Source of the DNA: Sphingomonadales bacterium | Lineage (GTDB): Bacteria; Pseudomonadota; Alphaproteobacteria; Sphingomonadales; Sphingomonadaceae | Assembly (NCBI GenBank): GCA_028870315.1 | Contig: JAGWPW010000065.1 | Span: 1-33,348, forward strand | Reading direction: 5' to 3' | DNA: 33,348 bases | Part shown: positions 1-8,736 of the stretch, in pieces | Layout of the letters: each line of letters opens with the position of its first letter | How positions within the stretch are numbered: position 1 is the stretch's first letter | Made by a program: the position numbers and the translations under genes | The notes under the pieces: model-generated | Databases searched by the model: none | Seen by the model: only the letters and a program-made list of their open reading frames with translations | What the model was told of the DNA's origin: nothing

Positions 1-1401
1 GCGCTGCTGCTGCTGCTCGCCGCCTGCGGCCCCGCCGGGGCCGGCCGCGCCGCGCCGCAGCGGGTCGAGGCCCCGGCGCAGGCGATCCCGCCGCCGCCCG
101 CCGCCGATACCGCGCCCGCCGCGGTGCGCGATCGCGCCTATCCCTTCTACATGCCGATGGCCGGGCTGCGCCGCCCGGCGATTCGCCTGACCATCAAATG
201 CGACGCCTCGCGCGCGGCGGGGCATGAAGTCTATCAGGGGCGCGATGCCGCCTCGCTCTATGGCCGCGCCGAGGGCGGCTATGAATTCGTGTTCGAGGCG
301 CGCGACGGCGCGGGCCATCCTTGCGTCTATCCCTTCGCGCCCTGGCAGCCGGCGCTGGCGGGCAATCTCGATGGCACCCAGTATCTGTGGCGATCCTCCG
401 AGCCGGGGGTGCAGGTCACTTTCCGCAGCAACGATCCCTGGGCGGGGATCGACTTTCGCCCGCTCGACATCGGCGGTGCGCGCATCCATTTCGAAATGCG
501 CGACATCGCGCTCGATTTTCCCGGCGCGGTGCAGGCGATGGGGGCGCTGCATCTCGAAGCCTTCGGGGGCGAAGGGCCGGGCCTGTTCACCGCGGTGCTG
601 CGCCGCGTGGCGCTGTTCGGCGGCAAGAACGCGCTGTTCGTGCCGGGCGGCCAGACCATGCTCTACATCGAGGACAGCGCGATCAACGGCAATGTCGGCA
701 ATGAAACCGATCAGGACCACGGCACCTATATCAACGGCATCCTCGTCACCCATATCGTCGATTCGCGCTGGCATGGGCAGCGCGGCTGGGCCGATCAGGC
801 CAGCGGTCACCAGCTCAAGGACAAGGCCTATCTGCGCATCTATGAGAATGTCGCGGTGTCGAATGCGCCGGGCACGACCGTGCCGTCGGCCATGCCGCTG
901 ATCGATGCCTCCGAATATGGCTTCACCTTCGCCAACGGGCTGACGCTCAGCCGCGAGCGCCCGGTGCAGGCGCCGCGCGATGCGCTGGTCGATCTGCGCG
1001 GCGACATGCTGTACCCGCCCCGCGCGCTGTTTCCCTGGAACCCGCTTGCCGATGGCGGCTGGCGGATGCCGGCGCAGCCGCTCGATGCGCTGGGCCGGGT
1101 CTATGTCTCGGTGTTCCTCAACACAAGGGTCGCGAGCTTCCGGCGCGAGCCCTATGTCTTCGCGCTGCGTCCGGCGGGGCGGTCGTTCGATCCCGACGGC
1201 AGCCGGGTGCTGGGCACCGAGGCCACCACGCGCGGCGAGCAGCGCGCAGTCTCGCTCGCCTTCGATACCACCGGCAGCCTTGCCGCGCCCTATGCGCCGG
1301 GCGGCTGGACCTATGTTGACCCACGGCTTCCGGCCGGCGCGCAATGGGTGCTGGATCGCGATGCCTTCATCCGGCACGCGCTGGGGCTGATCGGCCGCTG
1401 A
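1..1401 (+). CDS. Lipoprotein with probable right-handed beta-helix domain (5' end outside window)
   Basis: The reading frame is open from base 1. It begins with a hydrophobic run ALLLLLAAC followed by a low-complexity Ala/Pro linker, which is the end of a lipoprotein signal peptide with lipobox LAAC, so the true start lies upstream of the window. A GTG at 124 opens a shorter frame but would discard the signal. The mature part of about 450 residues has a middle region rich in short beta-strand turns (around MLYIEDSAINGN, THIVDSRWHG, YLRIYENVAVSN) that reads like a pectate-lyase-type parallel beta-helix. I do not recognise a catalytic motif or a named family. It is probably anchored in the inner leaflet of the outer membrane or in the periplasm. 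A strong hairpin follows the stop. Function unknown; it does not appear to belong to the catabolic island further right. Confidence 0.75.
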   Translation, partial: ALLLLLAACGPAGAGRAAPQRVEAPAQAIPPPPAADTAPAAVRDRAYPFYMPMAGLRRPAIRLTIKCDASRAAGHEVYQGRDAASLYGRAEGGYEFVFEARDGAGHPCVYPFAPWQPALAGNLDGTQYLWRSSEPGVQVTFRSNDPWAGIDFRPLDIGGARIHFEMRDIALDFPGAVQAMGALHLEAFGGEGPGLFTAVLRRVALFGGKNALFVPGGQTMLYIEDSAINGNVGNETDQDHGTYINGILVTHIVDSRWHGQRGWADQASGHQLKDKAYLRIYENVAVSNAPGTTVPSAMPLIDASEYGFTFANGLTLSRERPVQAPRDALVDLRGDMLYPPRALFPWNPLADGGWRMPAQPLDALGRVYVSVFLNTRVASFRREPYVFALRPAGRSFDPDGSRVLGTEATTRGEQRAVSLAFDTTGSLAAPYAPGGWTYVDPRLPAGAQWVLDRDAFIRHALGLIGR

Positions 1402-1416
1402 GCGCGCCGGACGGAA

Positions 1417-1442
1417 AAGGGCGGCAGTTGCCTGCCGCCCTT
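1417..1442. terminator. Bidirectional intrinsic terminator
   Basis: Perfect 11-bp stem (1417-1427 with 1432-1442) and a TTGC loop lie between two convergent genes. Read on the minus strand the stem is followed by TTTT, so it best serves the M23 peptidase gene, whose stop is at 1514, but it can also stop the lipoprotein transcript. Confidence 0.8.
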
Positions 1443-1513
1443 CCCGCGTCCTCTCCTGGATGGCTGGCCCTCGGACGTTGTCGCCCGTTATTGAGGCCCA
1501 TGGAATTTCGCGA

Positions 1514-2227
1514 TCAATCGTCGCCGCTGTCGGCCGTGGTGTCGCCGGCACCCGCCGCTGCGCCCGCGCGGGCAAGCTCGATGTTGCCGGTGCCCTGCAT
1601 GTAGGGGAGCGGATTGACCGCCACCCCTTCGACGCGCACTTCATAATGGAGATGCGGCCCGGTCGAGCGGCCGGTGGTGCCGATATAGCCGATCACGTCG
1701 CCCTTGTGGACGAACTGGCCCGCCGCGACATTCAGCCGCGACATATGGCCATAGCGGGTCTCGATCTCGCCGCCATGCTCGATCTCCACGAAAAGCCCGT
1801 AGGAGCTGAACCAGTCGGCCCGGCCGATGACGCCATCGGCCGCGGCATGCACCGGGGTGCCGACCGGATCGGCAAGGTCGATGCCCTTGTGTTCGCGGCG
1901 GCCGCCGAGCACCGGATGCCAGCGCAGCCCGAAGCCGCTGGTGAAGCGCGGGTTGTCCACCGGCATCAGCGAGGGAATCGACACCGCGGCATGCGGCGCC
2001 ATCAAGCTGCCGTGATCCATCGAGCGCCACGAGCTGAACAATTGCTGGAATTCGCTGTCGCCGCCGCCCAGACCCGTCTGCCTTGCGGCCTGCGCCGCGC
2101 GCAGCGGCGCGGCGATGTCGGCGCTGGCGCTGCTGTTGGCAAGCGCCGGAGCGCCGATGAGGCAGGCACCCGCTGCAAGCACCGCAGCGGCGCGACGAAC
2201 AAAGAAGGCAGATCCCAAAGCGATCAC
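1514..2227 (-). CDS. M23 (LytM-type) peptidoglycan endopeptidase, exported
   Basis: The 237-residue protein has an N-terminal signal peptide (hydrophobic stretch at about residues 10-30, ending APALA) and a C-terminal peptidase M23 domain. The zinc ligands are visible as HxxxD (His113, Asp117) and HxH (His192, His194 in GPHLHYE). The family cleaves cross-linking peptide bridges in peptidoglycan, so the protein should act in the periplasm on cell-wall turnover or division. The frame extends upstream to 2518, but the added residues look non-coding and overlap the next gene. The GTG at 2227 has an AAGG ribosome-binding site 8 nt upstream and places the signal peptide at the N-terminus. All metal ligands are present, so it should be active rather than a degenerate EnvC-like activator. 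Confidence 0.85.
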   Translation of the reverse strand: MIALGSAFFVRRAAAVLAAGACLIGAPALANSSASADIAAPLRAAQAARQTGLGGGDSEFQQLFSSWRSMDHGSLMAPHAAVSIPSLMPVDNPRFTSGFGLRWHPVLGGRREHKGIDLADPVGTPVHAAADGVIGRADWFSSYGLFVEIEHGGEIETRYGHMSRLNVAAGQFVHKGDVIGYIGTTGRSTGPHLHYEVRVEGVAVNPLPYMQGTGNIELARAGAAAGAGDTTADSGDD

Positions 2228-2370
2228 GCAAGCTACCTTGATAGGCGATCCGCCATTGCTGACAGGCCGCAGTCGTCCGGCGCCGGAACGATGGTCGCCC
2301 GGCATGAATTTGTGAGAGATGGTCGGAAACCCCCCGCCGCCTCTGGATTTACCGTTAACCGCAGGCGTTT

Positions 2371-3168
2371 TTACGAAGCAAGCGCGGCATACCATTCGCG
2401 CGGCAGACCGGCAGCTTGACGCGCCGAGTCGTTGAAAGGCGGCTTCAGCGACCCCCGAAAATGCCCGGTGACCAGCATTCTCCATTCCGGCCCGGGTGTT
2501 TTTCGCGTCCTTTCGCAATGCGCCAGAAAATGTTTGGCGCCTGTCGCGACGTGGCGAATCTCGTCGTCAAGGATTCGTTGAAGGATGCGCGCGCCGCGCG
2601 CATCGCCGCTGGCGCGCGCGCGCGCCAGCATCGACGGGGTGACATCAAGCCCGCGCGCTTCGAGCACCAGCGGCACCACCGCGAGCCGCGCCGCAAGGTC
2701 GTGGCGGGTTTCGAGCGCCGCCTGCCACAGCCCGTCATGCGCGGGTAGCGCGCCGTAATGGCTGCCCAGCGCGGCAAGGTGGCGGTCGATGAGCGCGAAA
2801 TGCATCGCCTCCTCGGCGGCGATGGCCAGGAAGTCGCCGGTGAACTGCGCGCCCGCGACCGCGCCGAACCGGCCCGCCATGTCGAGCGCGAGGTCGATCG
2901 CGACGAATTCGATATGCGCGAGCGCATGCCACAGCGCGATGCGCGCGCGCGGCGATTGCCCGCGGCCGCGCCTGGGCAGGCGGCTCGCGGGCACCAGCGG
3001 CGGGGCCGCGGGCCGGCGCGGACAATCGGGCAGCGGCACGAAGGTGAAGGCAAGCCGCCCCTGCCGCCAGTCGCGCGCGATCCGCCGCGCGGCCATCACC
3101 CTTTCGCGCGTGGTTTCAGTCAGCAGCGCCGCGCGAATCGCCGCGCCAACCCCCGCCGGCTCAGCCAC
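2371..3168 (-). CDS. DUF455 family ferritin-like protein
   Basis: This 265-residue protein is all-helical with the ligand set of a di-iron ferritin-like fold: Glu87 in a helix, EExxH at 119-123, Glu170, and DExxH at 202-206. This matches the DUF455 family, which is distantly related to the tRNA hydroxylase MiaE. The actual substrate of DUF455 proteins is not known to me. The GTG start at 3168 lies inside the end of the upstream peroxiredoxin gene (8-nt overlap), so the two are translationally coupled and form an operon with glnE. The N-terminal 70 residues are basic and low in complexity, and the start could be slightly downstream. Confidence 0.8.
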   Translation of the reverse strand: MAEPAGVGAAIRAALLTETTRERVMAARRIARDWRQGRLAFTFVPLPDCPRRPAAPPLVPASRLPRRGRGQSPRARIALWHALAHIEFVAIDLALDMAGRFGAVAGAQFTGDFLAIAAEEAMHFALIDRHLAALGSHYGALPAHDGLWQAALETRHDLAARLAVVPLVLEARGLDVTPSMLARARASGDARGARILQRILDDEIRHVATGAKHFLAHCERTRKTPGPEWRMLVTGHFRGSLKPPFNDSARQAAGLPREWYAALAS

Positions 3169-3631
3169 GCACCGCGGCGAGCACTTCGGCGGCGTGACCC
3201 TTTGCCTTCACCTTGCGCCAGATGCGCGCGATGCGTCCGTCGGCATCGACCAGCACGCTGCCGCGCACCATTCCCATGTAGCTGCGCCCGTAGTTCTGCT
3301 TTTCCGCCCAGAAGCCGAGCGCATCGGAGAGGCCATCGCTCGCCGCATCGCTCGCGAGGCGCAGCTTGAGATCGTATTTGGCGATGAATTTGCGGTGGCG
3401 CGCGGGCGGATCCTTGCTTACCCCCAACAGCGCGACGCCCGCCGCCTCGAAATCCTTCGCCAGCGCCGAGAATTCCTGGTTCTCGGCGGTGCAGCCGGGG
3501 GTGTCGTCCTTGGGGTAGAAGAAGATCACCAGCCTGCGGCCGCCGAAATCGCCGATGCGGATCGGGCGGTCATCGGCATCGACCAGCGCGATATCGGGCA
3601 GGCGGTCGCCGACGTCGGGTATATTCGTCAT
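3161..3631 (-). CDS. bcp: Peroxiredoxin, BCP/PrxQ type, single cysteine
   Basis: The 156-residue thioredoxin-fold peroxidase reduces hydroperoxides in the cytoplasm. The peroxidatic cysteine sits in the family motif TPGCTAE (about residue 47), preceded by FFYPKDD. The second cysteine that many BCP proteins carry five residues later is absent, and there is no other Cys in the protein, so it should act as a 1-Cys peroxiredoxin needing an external thiol. The ATG at 3631 begins MTNIPDVGD and lies 2 nt after the glnE stop. A longer frame to 3742 would overlap glnE and has no support. It sits in an operon with glnE upstream and the DUF455 gene downstream. Confidence 0.9.
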   Translation of the reverse strand: MTNIPDVGDRLPDIALVDADDRPIRIGDFGGRRLVIFFYPKDDTPGCTAENQEFSALAKDFEAAGVALLGVSKDPPARHRKFIAKYDLKLRLASDAASDGLSDALGFWAEKQNYGRSYMGMVRGSVLVDADGRIARIWRKVKAKGHAAEVLAAVRG

Positions 3632-3633
3632 CG

Positions 3634-6324
3634 CTAAACCTCCAGCACCTGTCCGAAGCTTGCAGTCCATTGGCCTGCGACCACCGCGCGCGCCGCCGCA
3701 AGCTGCCGGGCCAGCTCGTCCCAATCGTCGCATCGCGCGCAATTGGCAAGCGCGCCGCGCGCGGGCGGCGACGGCACCGCGCCATCGGGCGCCAGCAGCC
3801 GGGCCGCGACGATGACCCGCGCGAGCAGCCGATAGGCATCGAGAATGCCGGGATCGAGCCGGCCGGCGACGACCAGCGCGGCGAGCGCCCCGGCGAGATC
3901 GGGGGTGAGCGCGATCCCGTCGCGCAATTGCCAGAAATGGACGACGAATTCGAGATCGACGAGGCCGCCGCGCAGCAGCTTGACGTCGAGCGGGCCGGCC
4001 GCGGGCTTGTGCGCGGCGATGCGCGCGCGCATCGCAAGGACGTCCTCCCTGAGCCGCCCGGCATCGCGCGGCTGGCCCAGCACCGCGGTGATGATCGCCG
4101 AAAGTTGCGCGCGCGCGCGATCGGAGCCGAACACCACCCGCGCCCGCGCCAGCGCCATATGCTCCCAGGTCCAGGCCTGCTGGCGCTGATAGCGCGCGAA
4201 GCTGTCGAAATTCACCGCGAGCAGCCCCTGCGTGCCCTGCGGACGCAGCCGCGTATCGACATCGTACAAGGCGCCCTCGGCGGTCGGCACGCTGAGCGCG
4301 GCGGTGACGCGCTGGGCGAGCCGGTTGAAGTAATGGGTCGCACCCAGCGGCCGCGCCCCGTCCGATTCGGCGGCATGGTCGCCGGTGAACAGATAGACGA
4401 TATCGAGGTCCGAGGCCGGGGTCAGCGCACCCCCGCCAAGCCGCCCGAGCCCGAGGACGACGAGTTCGCCGCCCGGCACGCGCCCGTGCGCGGCCGCGAA
4501 TTCGCGCACGGTCGCCGTTCCCAGCACGGTGATCGCCGCCTCGGCGACGCGCGACAGCCCGGCGGCGACGTCGAGCGGATCGCGCGCCGCCTCGACCAGC
4601 TGCACGCCGAGCGCGAAGCGCAGCTCGCCGACCCGGCGCCGCACCCGGTCGAGCAGGCGCTGGTAATCATCATCGCTCTCGCCCCGCGCCAGCGCCGCGG
4701 CGATCGCGCCGATATCGCCGGGCGGATCAAAGGCGCTCGCGTCGATCAGGGCTTCGAGCAGATCGCCGCGCCGCGCCAGCGCATCGGCGAGCGGCGGCGC
4801 CAACGACAGGATGTGCACCAGCATCGCCATCAGCGCCGGCCGCGCGGCAAGCAGCTGGAACAGGGTCACCGCGCTTGGCAGCCGGGCCACCATCTGCTCC
4901 CAGCGGGTCAGCGCACGCTCGGGATCGGGCGCGCGCGCGAAGGCGGCGAGCAGCGCCGGCTGGATCGCGTCGAGCGCGGCGAGCGCGGCATCGCTGCGCA
5001 GCGCCCGGATCGTGCCGCCGCGCCAGCCGCCGATCCGCTCGGCAAGCGCCGCGGGTTCGGCAAAGCCGAGCGTGGCGAGCTGCGCGCCCAGCGCCGGGCC
5101 GTGCGGCGCCGGCACGACGCGCGCGCCGCCGCCGGCAATGAGCGCATCATAGCACCGGCCGACCTGCGCGGTGATCGCGTCAAGCTCATCAAGCAGGCTC
5201 GCGCCGTCGGCCAGCCCGTCGAGCCGCGCCACCGCATCGAGCAGCGCCGGCTCGCGCGGCAAGCTGTGCGTCTGCCGGTCGCGCAGCATCTGGAGGCGAT
5301 GCTCGACGATGCGCAGCCGGTCATAGGCCTCGCCCAGCAGCCGCGCCTCTTCGGCGGCGATGAACCCGCCGGCGGCGAGCGCATCGAGGCTGGCGCGGGT
5401 TCCGCGCTGCCGCAGCGAAGCGTGGCGCCCGCCGTGGATCAGCTGATGCGTCTGGGCGAAGAATTCCACCTCGCGGATGCCACCGCGCCCGCGCTTGATG
5501 TCGAAGCCGGGGCCGCAGGGCGTGGCGCCATGCGCGGCGCGGATGCGGCGGGTCAGCCGCGCGATGTCCGCGATCGCGCCGAAATCGAGGCTCTTGCGCC
5601 ACACGAAGGGGCGAATCGCGGCAAGGAAGCTCTCGCCCGCGGCGATGTCGCCCGCCGCGGCGCGCGCACGGATGAAGGCGGCGCGCTCCCACGCCAGCGC
5701 GCTGCTTTCGTAATGCGCGAGCGCGGCCTCGACCGGGATCGCCAGCGGGCTGACCTCGGAGGCCGGGCGAAGCCGCAGATCGACGCGAAAGACATAGCCT
5801 TCGGCATCGACCTCGGCGAGGGTGCGCACCGCGTGGCGGGCGATCGCCTCGGCCGCCTCGCCCGGATCGTCGCGCGCGCGGCGGGGGAGAAGCGCGGGAT
5901 CGTAGAGCAGGATCGGATCGATGTCCGAGCTGTAGTTCAGCTCCTGCGCGCCATGCTTGCCCAGCGCCAGCGCGATGAACCCGGCGCTTTGCCCGCCCCC
6001 GCTGCGCTGCCGGATGGCATCGGCGATGGCGGCATCAAGCGCGCGGTCGGCAAAGGCGGACAATTCGGCCATGACCCGCGCCAGCGGGAAGGCGCCGGCA
6101 AGATCGCCGATCGCCAGCACCAGCGCCAGCGCCAGCCGCTCGCGCCGCAGCGCGATGGCAACCGGCGCGCCCTCGCCCGCCGCATGCGCCAGGGCGAGCG
6201 CGGCCTCACCCTCGCCCGCCGCGAGCAGCGCGGTGAGCCGCGGCAGGCGCGCCATCGCCGCGCCGAGAAACGGTGCATGGGCCTCGGCCCGGGCCAGCGC
6301 GCCCGTCCAGTCGGCGGTGTTCAT
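3634..6324 (-). CDS. glnE: Bifunctional glutamine synthetase adenylyltransferase/adenylyl-removing enzyme
   Basis: The protein of 896 residues has the two tandem nucleotidyltransferase halves typical of GlnE. The N-terminal adenylyl-removing half has GKHGAQELNYSSDIDP (metal Asp134 and Asp136). The C-terminal adenylylating half has LGRLGG followed by SDLDIVYLF (Asp639, Asp641). GlnE adds or removes AMP on a tyrosine of glutamine synthetase in response to the PII protein, tuning nitrogen assimilation. It is somewhat shorter than the E. coli enzyme, but both catalytic motifs are intact. The ATG at 6324 starts MNTADWTGAL. A 898-codon open frame runs antisense through it; this is a GC-bias shadow. 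Confidence 0.95.
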   Translation of the reverse strand: MNTADWTGALARAEAHAPFLGAAMARLPRLTALLAAGEGEAALALAHAAGEGAPVAIALRRERLALALVLAIGDLAGAFPLARVMAELSAFADRALDAAIADAIRQRSGGGQSAGFIALALGKHGAQELNYSSDIDPILLYDPALLPRRARDDPGEAAEAIARHAVRTLAEVDAEGYVFRVDLRLRPASEVSPLAIPVEAALAHYESSALAWERAAFIRARAAAGDIAAGESFLAAIRPFVWRKSLDFGAIADIARLTRRIRAAHGATPCGPGFDIKRGRGGIREVEFFAQTHQLIHGGRHASLRQRGTRASLDALAAGGFIAAEEARLLGEAYDRLRIVEHRLQMLRDRQTHSLPREPALLDAVARLDGLADGASLLDELDAITAQVGRCYDALIAGGGARVVPAPHGPALGAQLATLGFAEPAALAERIGGWRGGTIRALRSDAALAALDAIQPALLAAFARAPDPERALTRWEQMVARLPSAVTLFQLLAARPALMAMLVHILSLAPPLADALARRGDLLEALIDASAFDPPGDIGAIAAALARGESDDDYQRLLDRVRRRVGELRFALGVQLVEAARDPLDVAAGLSRVAEAAITVLGTATVREFAAAHGRVPGGELVVLGLGRLGGGALTPASDLDIVYLFTGDHAAESDGARPLGATHYFNRLAQRVTAALSVPTAEGALYDVDTRLRPQGTQGLLAVNFDSFARYQRQQAWTWEHMALARARVVFGSDRARAQLSAIITAVLGQPRDAGRLREDVLAMRARIAAHKPAAGPLDVKLLRGGLVDLEFVVHFWQLRDGIALTPDLAGALAALVVAGRLDPGILDAYRLLARVIVAARLLAPDGAVPSPPARGALANCARCDDWDELARQLAAARAVVAGQWTASFGQVLEV

Positions 6325-6440
6325 CGCCAGGATGTGCCCCGCGCCGCCGCGTCCTTCAAGCGCTGACCTTGCCGATCGTGCGCGCGCAAGCGATTGCCCG
6401 GCGCGCGCCCTGTTCCGGGTGATCGATGATCGGTGCCGGC

Positions 6441-6503
6441 TAGTGGTCCCATTCTGACATTTGCGACCGTCCCCGCCGGCTAGCGGGATGCAAATGTCAA
6501 AAT
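6441..6503. repeat. Nested inverted repeat, possible mobile-element end
   Basis: In the gap between glnE and the island there is an inverted repeat TGACATTTGC (6455-6464) / GCAAATGTCA (6490-6499). A second one is nested inside it, CCCGC (6472-6476) / GCGGG (6483-6487). The left flank reads TAGTGGTCCCATTC. The structure could end transcription from the minus-strand isomerase gene, which stops at 6511, or be the leftover end of an insertion sequence. No transposase is present nearby. The structure is plain in the sequence; its identity is open. Confidence 0.5.
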
Positions 6504-6510
6504 CAATCCC

Positions 6511-7299
6511 CTAGGCAACCACCGCGCCACCGCAAAGCGCGGCGATGTGCGCCAGCGCGGCGGGGGTCGAGGGTCCGGTGGGCACGCATTCAACGCCGAC
6601 AAGGCCGCGGTAGCCATTGGTTTCGAGCAAGCCGAGCATCGCCGGCCAGTCGATGCGGCCCGAACCGGGCTCGCCGCGTCCCGGCACGTCGGCGATCTGG
6701 ACATGCTCGATCAGCGGGACAAGACCGGGCACGATTTGCGCCGGCTCCTCGCCCTCGGTGACCGAGTGGTAGAGATCGTAAAGAAGGCGCACCCGCTGGG
6801 ACGACACCGCATTGAGCACATCGAGCGAATCGCAGGTCCGGCTGAACAGCACACCGGGATGATCGACGCGCGTATTGACCGCTTCGAGCATGATGATGAC
6901 GTCGAGGTCCTCGGCGATCGGGACAATGCTTGAAACCGCCTCGGCGACGATCGCCAGCTGCTGCGGCCGGCGCATCCATGGCACGCCGGGGCCGGAGCCG
7001 ACGACGATGCGCCGGCAGCCCAGCGTCAGCGCATCCTCAGCCGCGGCGCGAAACATCGCCCGGAACCCCTCGTGCGTCTCGCGTTCGATGAGCCTGGTGC
7101 GCGGATCGGCGACCACGCTCACCAGTTCCACCCGATGATCCCTGAGCGCGCGGGCGAGCGAGGCGATGTCGCGTCCGCCGGTCGTGAACATCTCCACGCG
7201 CGCAAATCCGGCGGCGGCGGCGGCGGCGATGCGATCCTCGAGCCGCGCGCCGGCTTCGTGAAACATATATTCGATGTTGACCGACAATTCAAAAGCCAT
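6511..7299 (-). CDS. Hydroxypyruvate isomerase-like sugar isomerase/epimerase (TIM barrel), first copy
   Basis: The 262-residue xylose-isomerase-like TIM barrel belongs to the Hyi/COG3622 group, recognised by LEAVNTR (Glu139), YDLYHS (Asp175), EHVQIADVPGRGEPGSGRIDW (about 199-218) and GVECVP (Glu237). These residues form the divalent-metal site. Members interconvert aldoses and ketoses or epimerise keto-sugars; the substrate here is unknown. The ATG at 7299 has AAAGGA 9 nt upstream; the ATG at 7317 would place that site inside the gene. It is the last gene of the minus-strand operon after the DHA2 transporter (14-nt gap). In context it plausibly handles the sugar released, or the oxidised sugar made, by the GMC dehydrogenase of the same operon. 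A second copy lies at 13938. Confidence 0.85.
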   Translation of the reverse strand: MAFELSVNIEYMFHEAGARLEDRIAAAAAAGFARVEMFTTGGRDIASLARALRDHRVELVSVVADPRTRLIERETHEGFRAMFRAAAEDALTLGCRRIVVGSGPGVPWMRRPQQLAIVAEAVSSIVPIAEDLDVIIMLEAVNTRVDHPGVLFSRTCDSLDVLNAVSSQRVRLLYDLYHSVTEGEEPAQIVPGLVPLIEHVQIADVPGRGEPGSGRIDWPAMLGLLETNGYRGLVGVECVPTGPSTPAALAHIAALCGGAVVA

Positions 7300-7313
7300 G
7301 GTGCGATGTCCTT

Positions 7314-8735
7314 TCAATGCTCGCGCGCCAGCGAACGCTGGCCGAAGATGTCGGTGGGAAGCCTTGCCGCCGCGAGCGCGCAGCAGCCGAGCATCACCGC
7401 GATTGCCGCCGCGGCGTTCAGCGAGGGGGGCAGGGCAGCGAGGATCCGCCCGCCGAAATAGAGCGAGCCGGTCAACGCCACCCCGACGGCGCTACCGAGC
7501 TGCTGGCTGGTCTTGAGCAGGCTGCTCGCCGCCCCGGCATGCGCGCGATCGACCTGCGCGACGGTCACCGGGCCGATGCAGCCCGAGGTCATGCCCATCC
7601 CCGCGCCCGCGAGCACCAGCCATGGCACCAGGTCCGCCAGCGGCAGGCCGAGCAGGCTGATCCCGGCGAGCACGATGGTCGCGGCGATGCCCATGGTCGT
7701 TGCGCCGATGAGCAGAATCCAGCGCCCGATCCTTGGCAGCAGCTTGCGTCCAAGCACGCCGATGCCAAACATCGCACCCAAGCCGAAGGGCATGTGCAGA
7801 AGGCCGGTGGTGAGCGGCGTCTGGCCGCGCTCGGTCTGCAAGGCGAAGGCAAAGATCAGCAGGAAGCCGGCATTGGCGGCCGCGAAAGCGATCGCCATGA
7901 CGAGGCCAAGGCGAAAACTGGCGACGTCGAACAGCGCCGGATCGAAAAGCGCCGGCTTTCCCTGAGCCACGCGCGCGCGCAAATGGCGCCAGCCGACAGC
8001 TGCGAGAAGCGCGGCAAGCGCGAGACTGGCCAGCGTCGCCGACCCGATCATCGCACTGGCCGGACGGATCAAGGGCCAGAACGCGGCGGCGATCGCGCCG
8101 GCGCAGAGCGCCATGCCGGCGATGTCGAAACCGGCCGGGCGCGAGGAGCGCGCTTCGGGCAGGAAGCTGCGCGCGAGGACCATCGCGACGATGCCGACCG
8201 GCAGGTTGATGAGGAACACGATCCGCCAACCGAGCCCGAGGATATCGGCCTTGATGAGGAGGCCGCCGAGAATCGGCCCGGCAATCGCGGCGAGCCCGCC
8301 GATGAGGCCGAACATCGCCATCCTGGCCACCCGTTCGAGCGGATTGAACAGCACCTGCATCAGCGCCAGCGATTGCGGTGCCATGATCGCTCCGGTCGCG
8401 CCCTGGAGCAGGCGTGCGGCGACCAATTCGCCGCCGGTGGCCGCCGCACCGCAGGCAGCCGACGCCAGGGTGAAGCCGGCAACGCCAAGAAGGAACATGC
8501 GGCGATAGCCGAAGCTGTCGCCGAGCCGTCCGCCGACCATCAGCAGCAGCGCGAAGCTCAGCGAATAGCCGGCGACGATCCATTGCGCCGCCGTGCCCTT
8601 CGCGCCGATGTCGGCGCGGATCAGCGGCAGCGCGGTGTTGACGATCGTCAGATCGACGATCTCCAGCACCAGCGCCACCACCAGCGTGATCAGCGCCAGC
8701 GTCTGCCGGTGCGCGGGCATTGCCGGTGCGGACAA
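7314..8735 (-). CDS. MFS transporter, DHA2 (14-helix) family
   Basis: The 473-residue integral inner-membrane protein has about 14 hydrophobic segments. It carries the DHA2 signature region after helix 1 (LEIVDLTIVNTALPLI), the GRLGDSFGYRR loop after helix 2 and a helix-5 region resembling motif C (GLAAIAGPILGG). DHA2 members are usually proton-driven drug or metabolite exporters, and some export or import aromatic compounds. The start is a TTG at 8735, one base after the dehydrogenase stop; an ATG at 8720 is a plausible alternative, and neither has a strong ribosome-binding site. It sits between the GMC dehydrogenase and the Hyi-like isomerase, so it may move the substrate or a toxic aglycone. 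Confidence 0.85.
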   Translation of the reverse strand: MSAPAMPAHRQTLALITLVVALVLEIVDLTIVNTALPLIRADIGAKGTAAQWIVAGYSLSFALLLMVGGRLGDSFGYRRMFLLGVAGFTLASAACGAAATGGELVAARLLQGATGAIMAPQSLALMQVLFNPLERVARMAMFGLIGGLAAIAGPILGGLLIKADILGLGWRIVFLINLPVGIVAMVLARSFLPEARSSRPAGFDIAGMALCAGAIAAAFWPLIRPASAMIGSATLASLALAALLAAVGWRHLRARVAQGKPALFDPALFDVASFRLGLVMAIAFAAANAGFLLIFAFALQTERGQTPLTTGLLHMPFGLGAMFGIGVLGRKLLPRIGRWILLIGATTMGIAATIVLAGISLLGLPLADLVPWLVLAGAGMGMTSGCIGPVTVAQVDRAHAGAASSLLKTSQQLGSAVGVALTGSLYFGGRILAALPPSLNAAAAIAVMLGCCALAAARLPTDIFGQRSLAREH

Positions 8736-8736
8736 G

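Noticed and set aside
3670..6366. 898-codon open frame on the plus strand
   Set aside because: It is exactly antisense to glnE, is rich in Arg/Gly/Asp/Gln with no domain, and is the expected mirror frame in GC-rich DNA.
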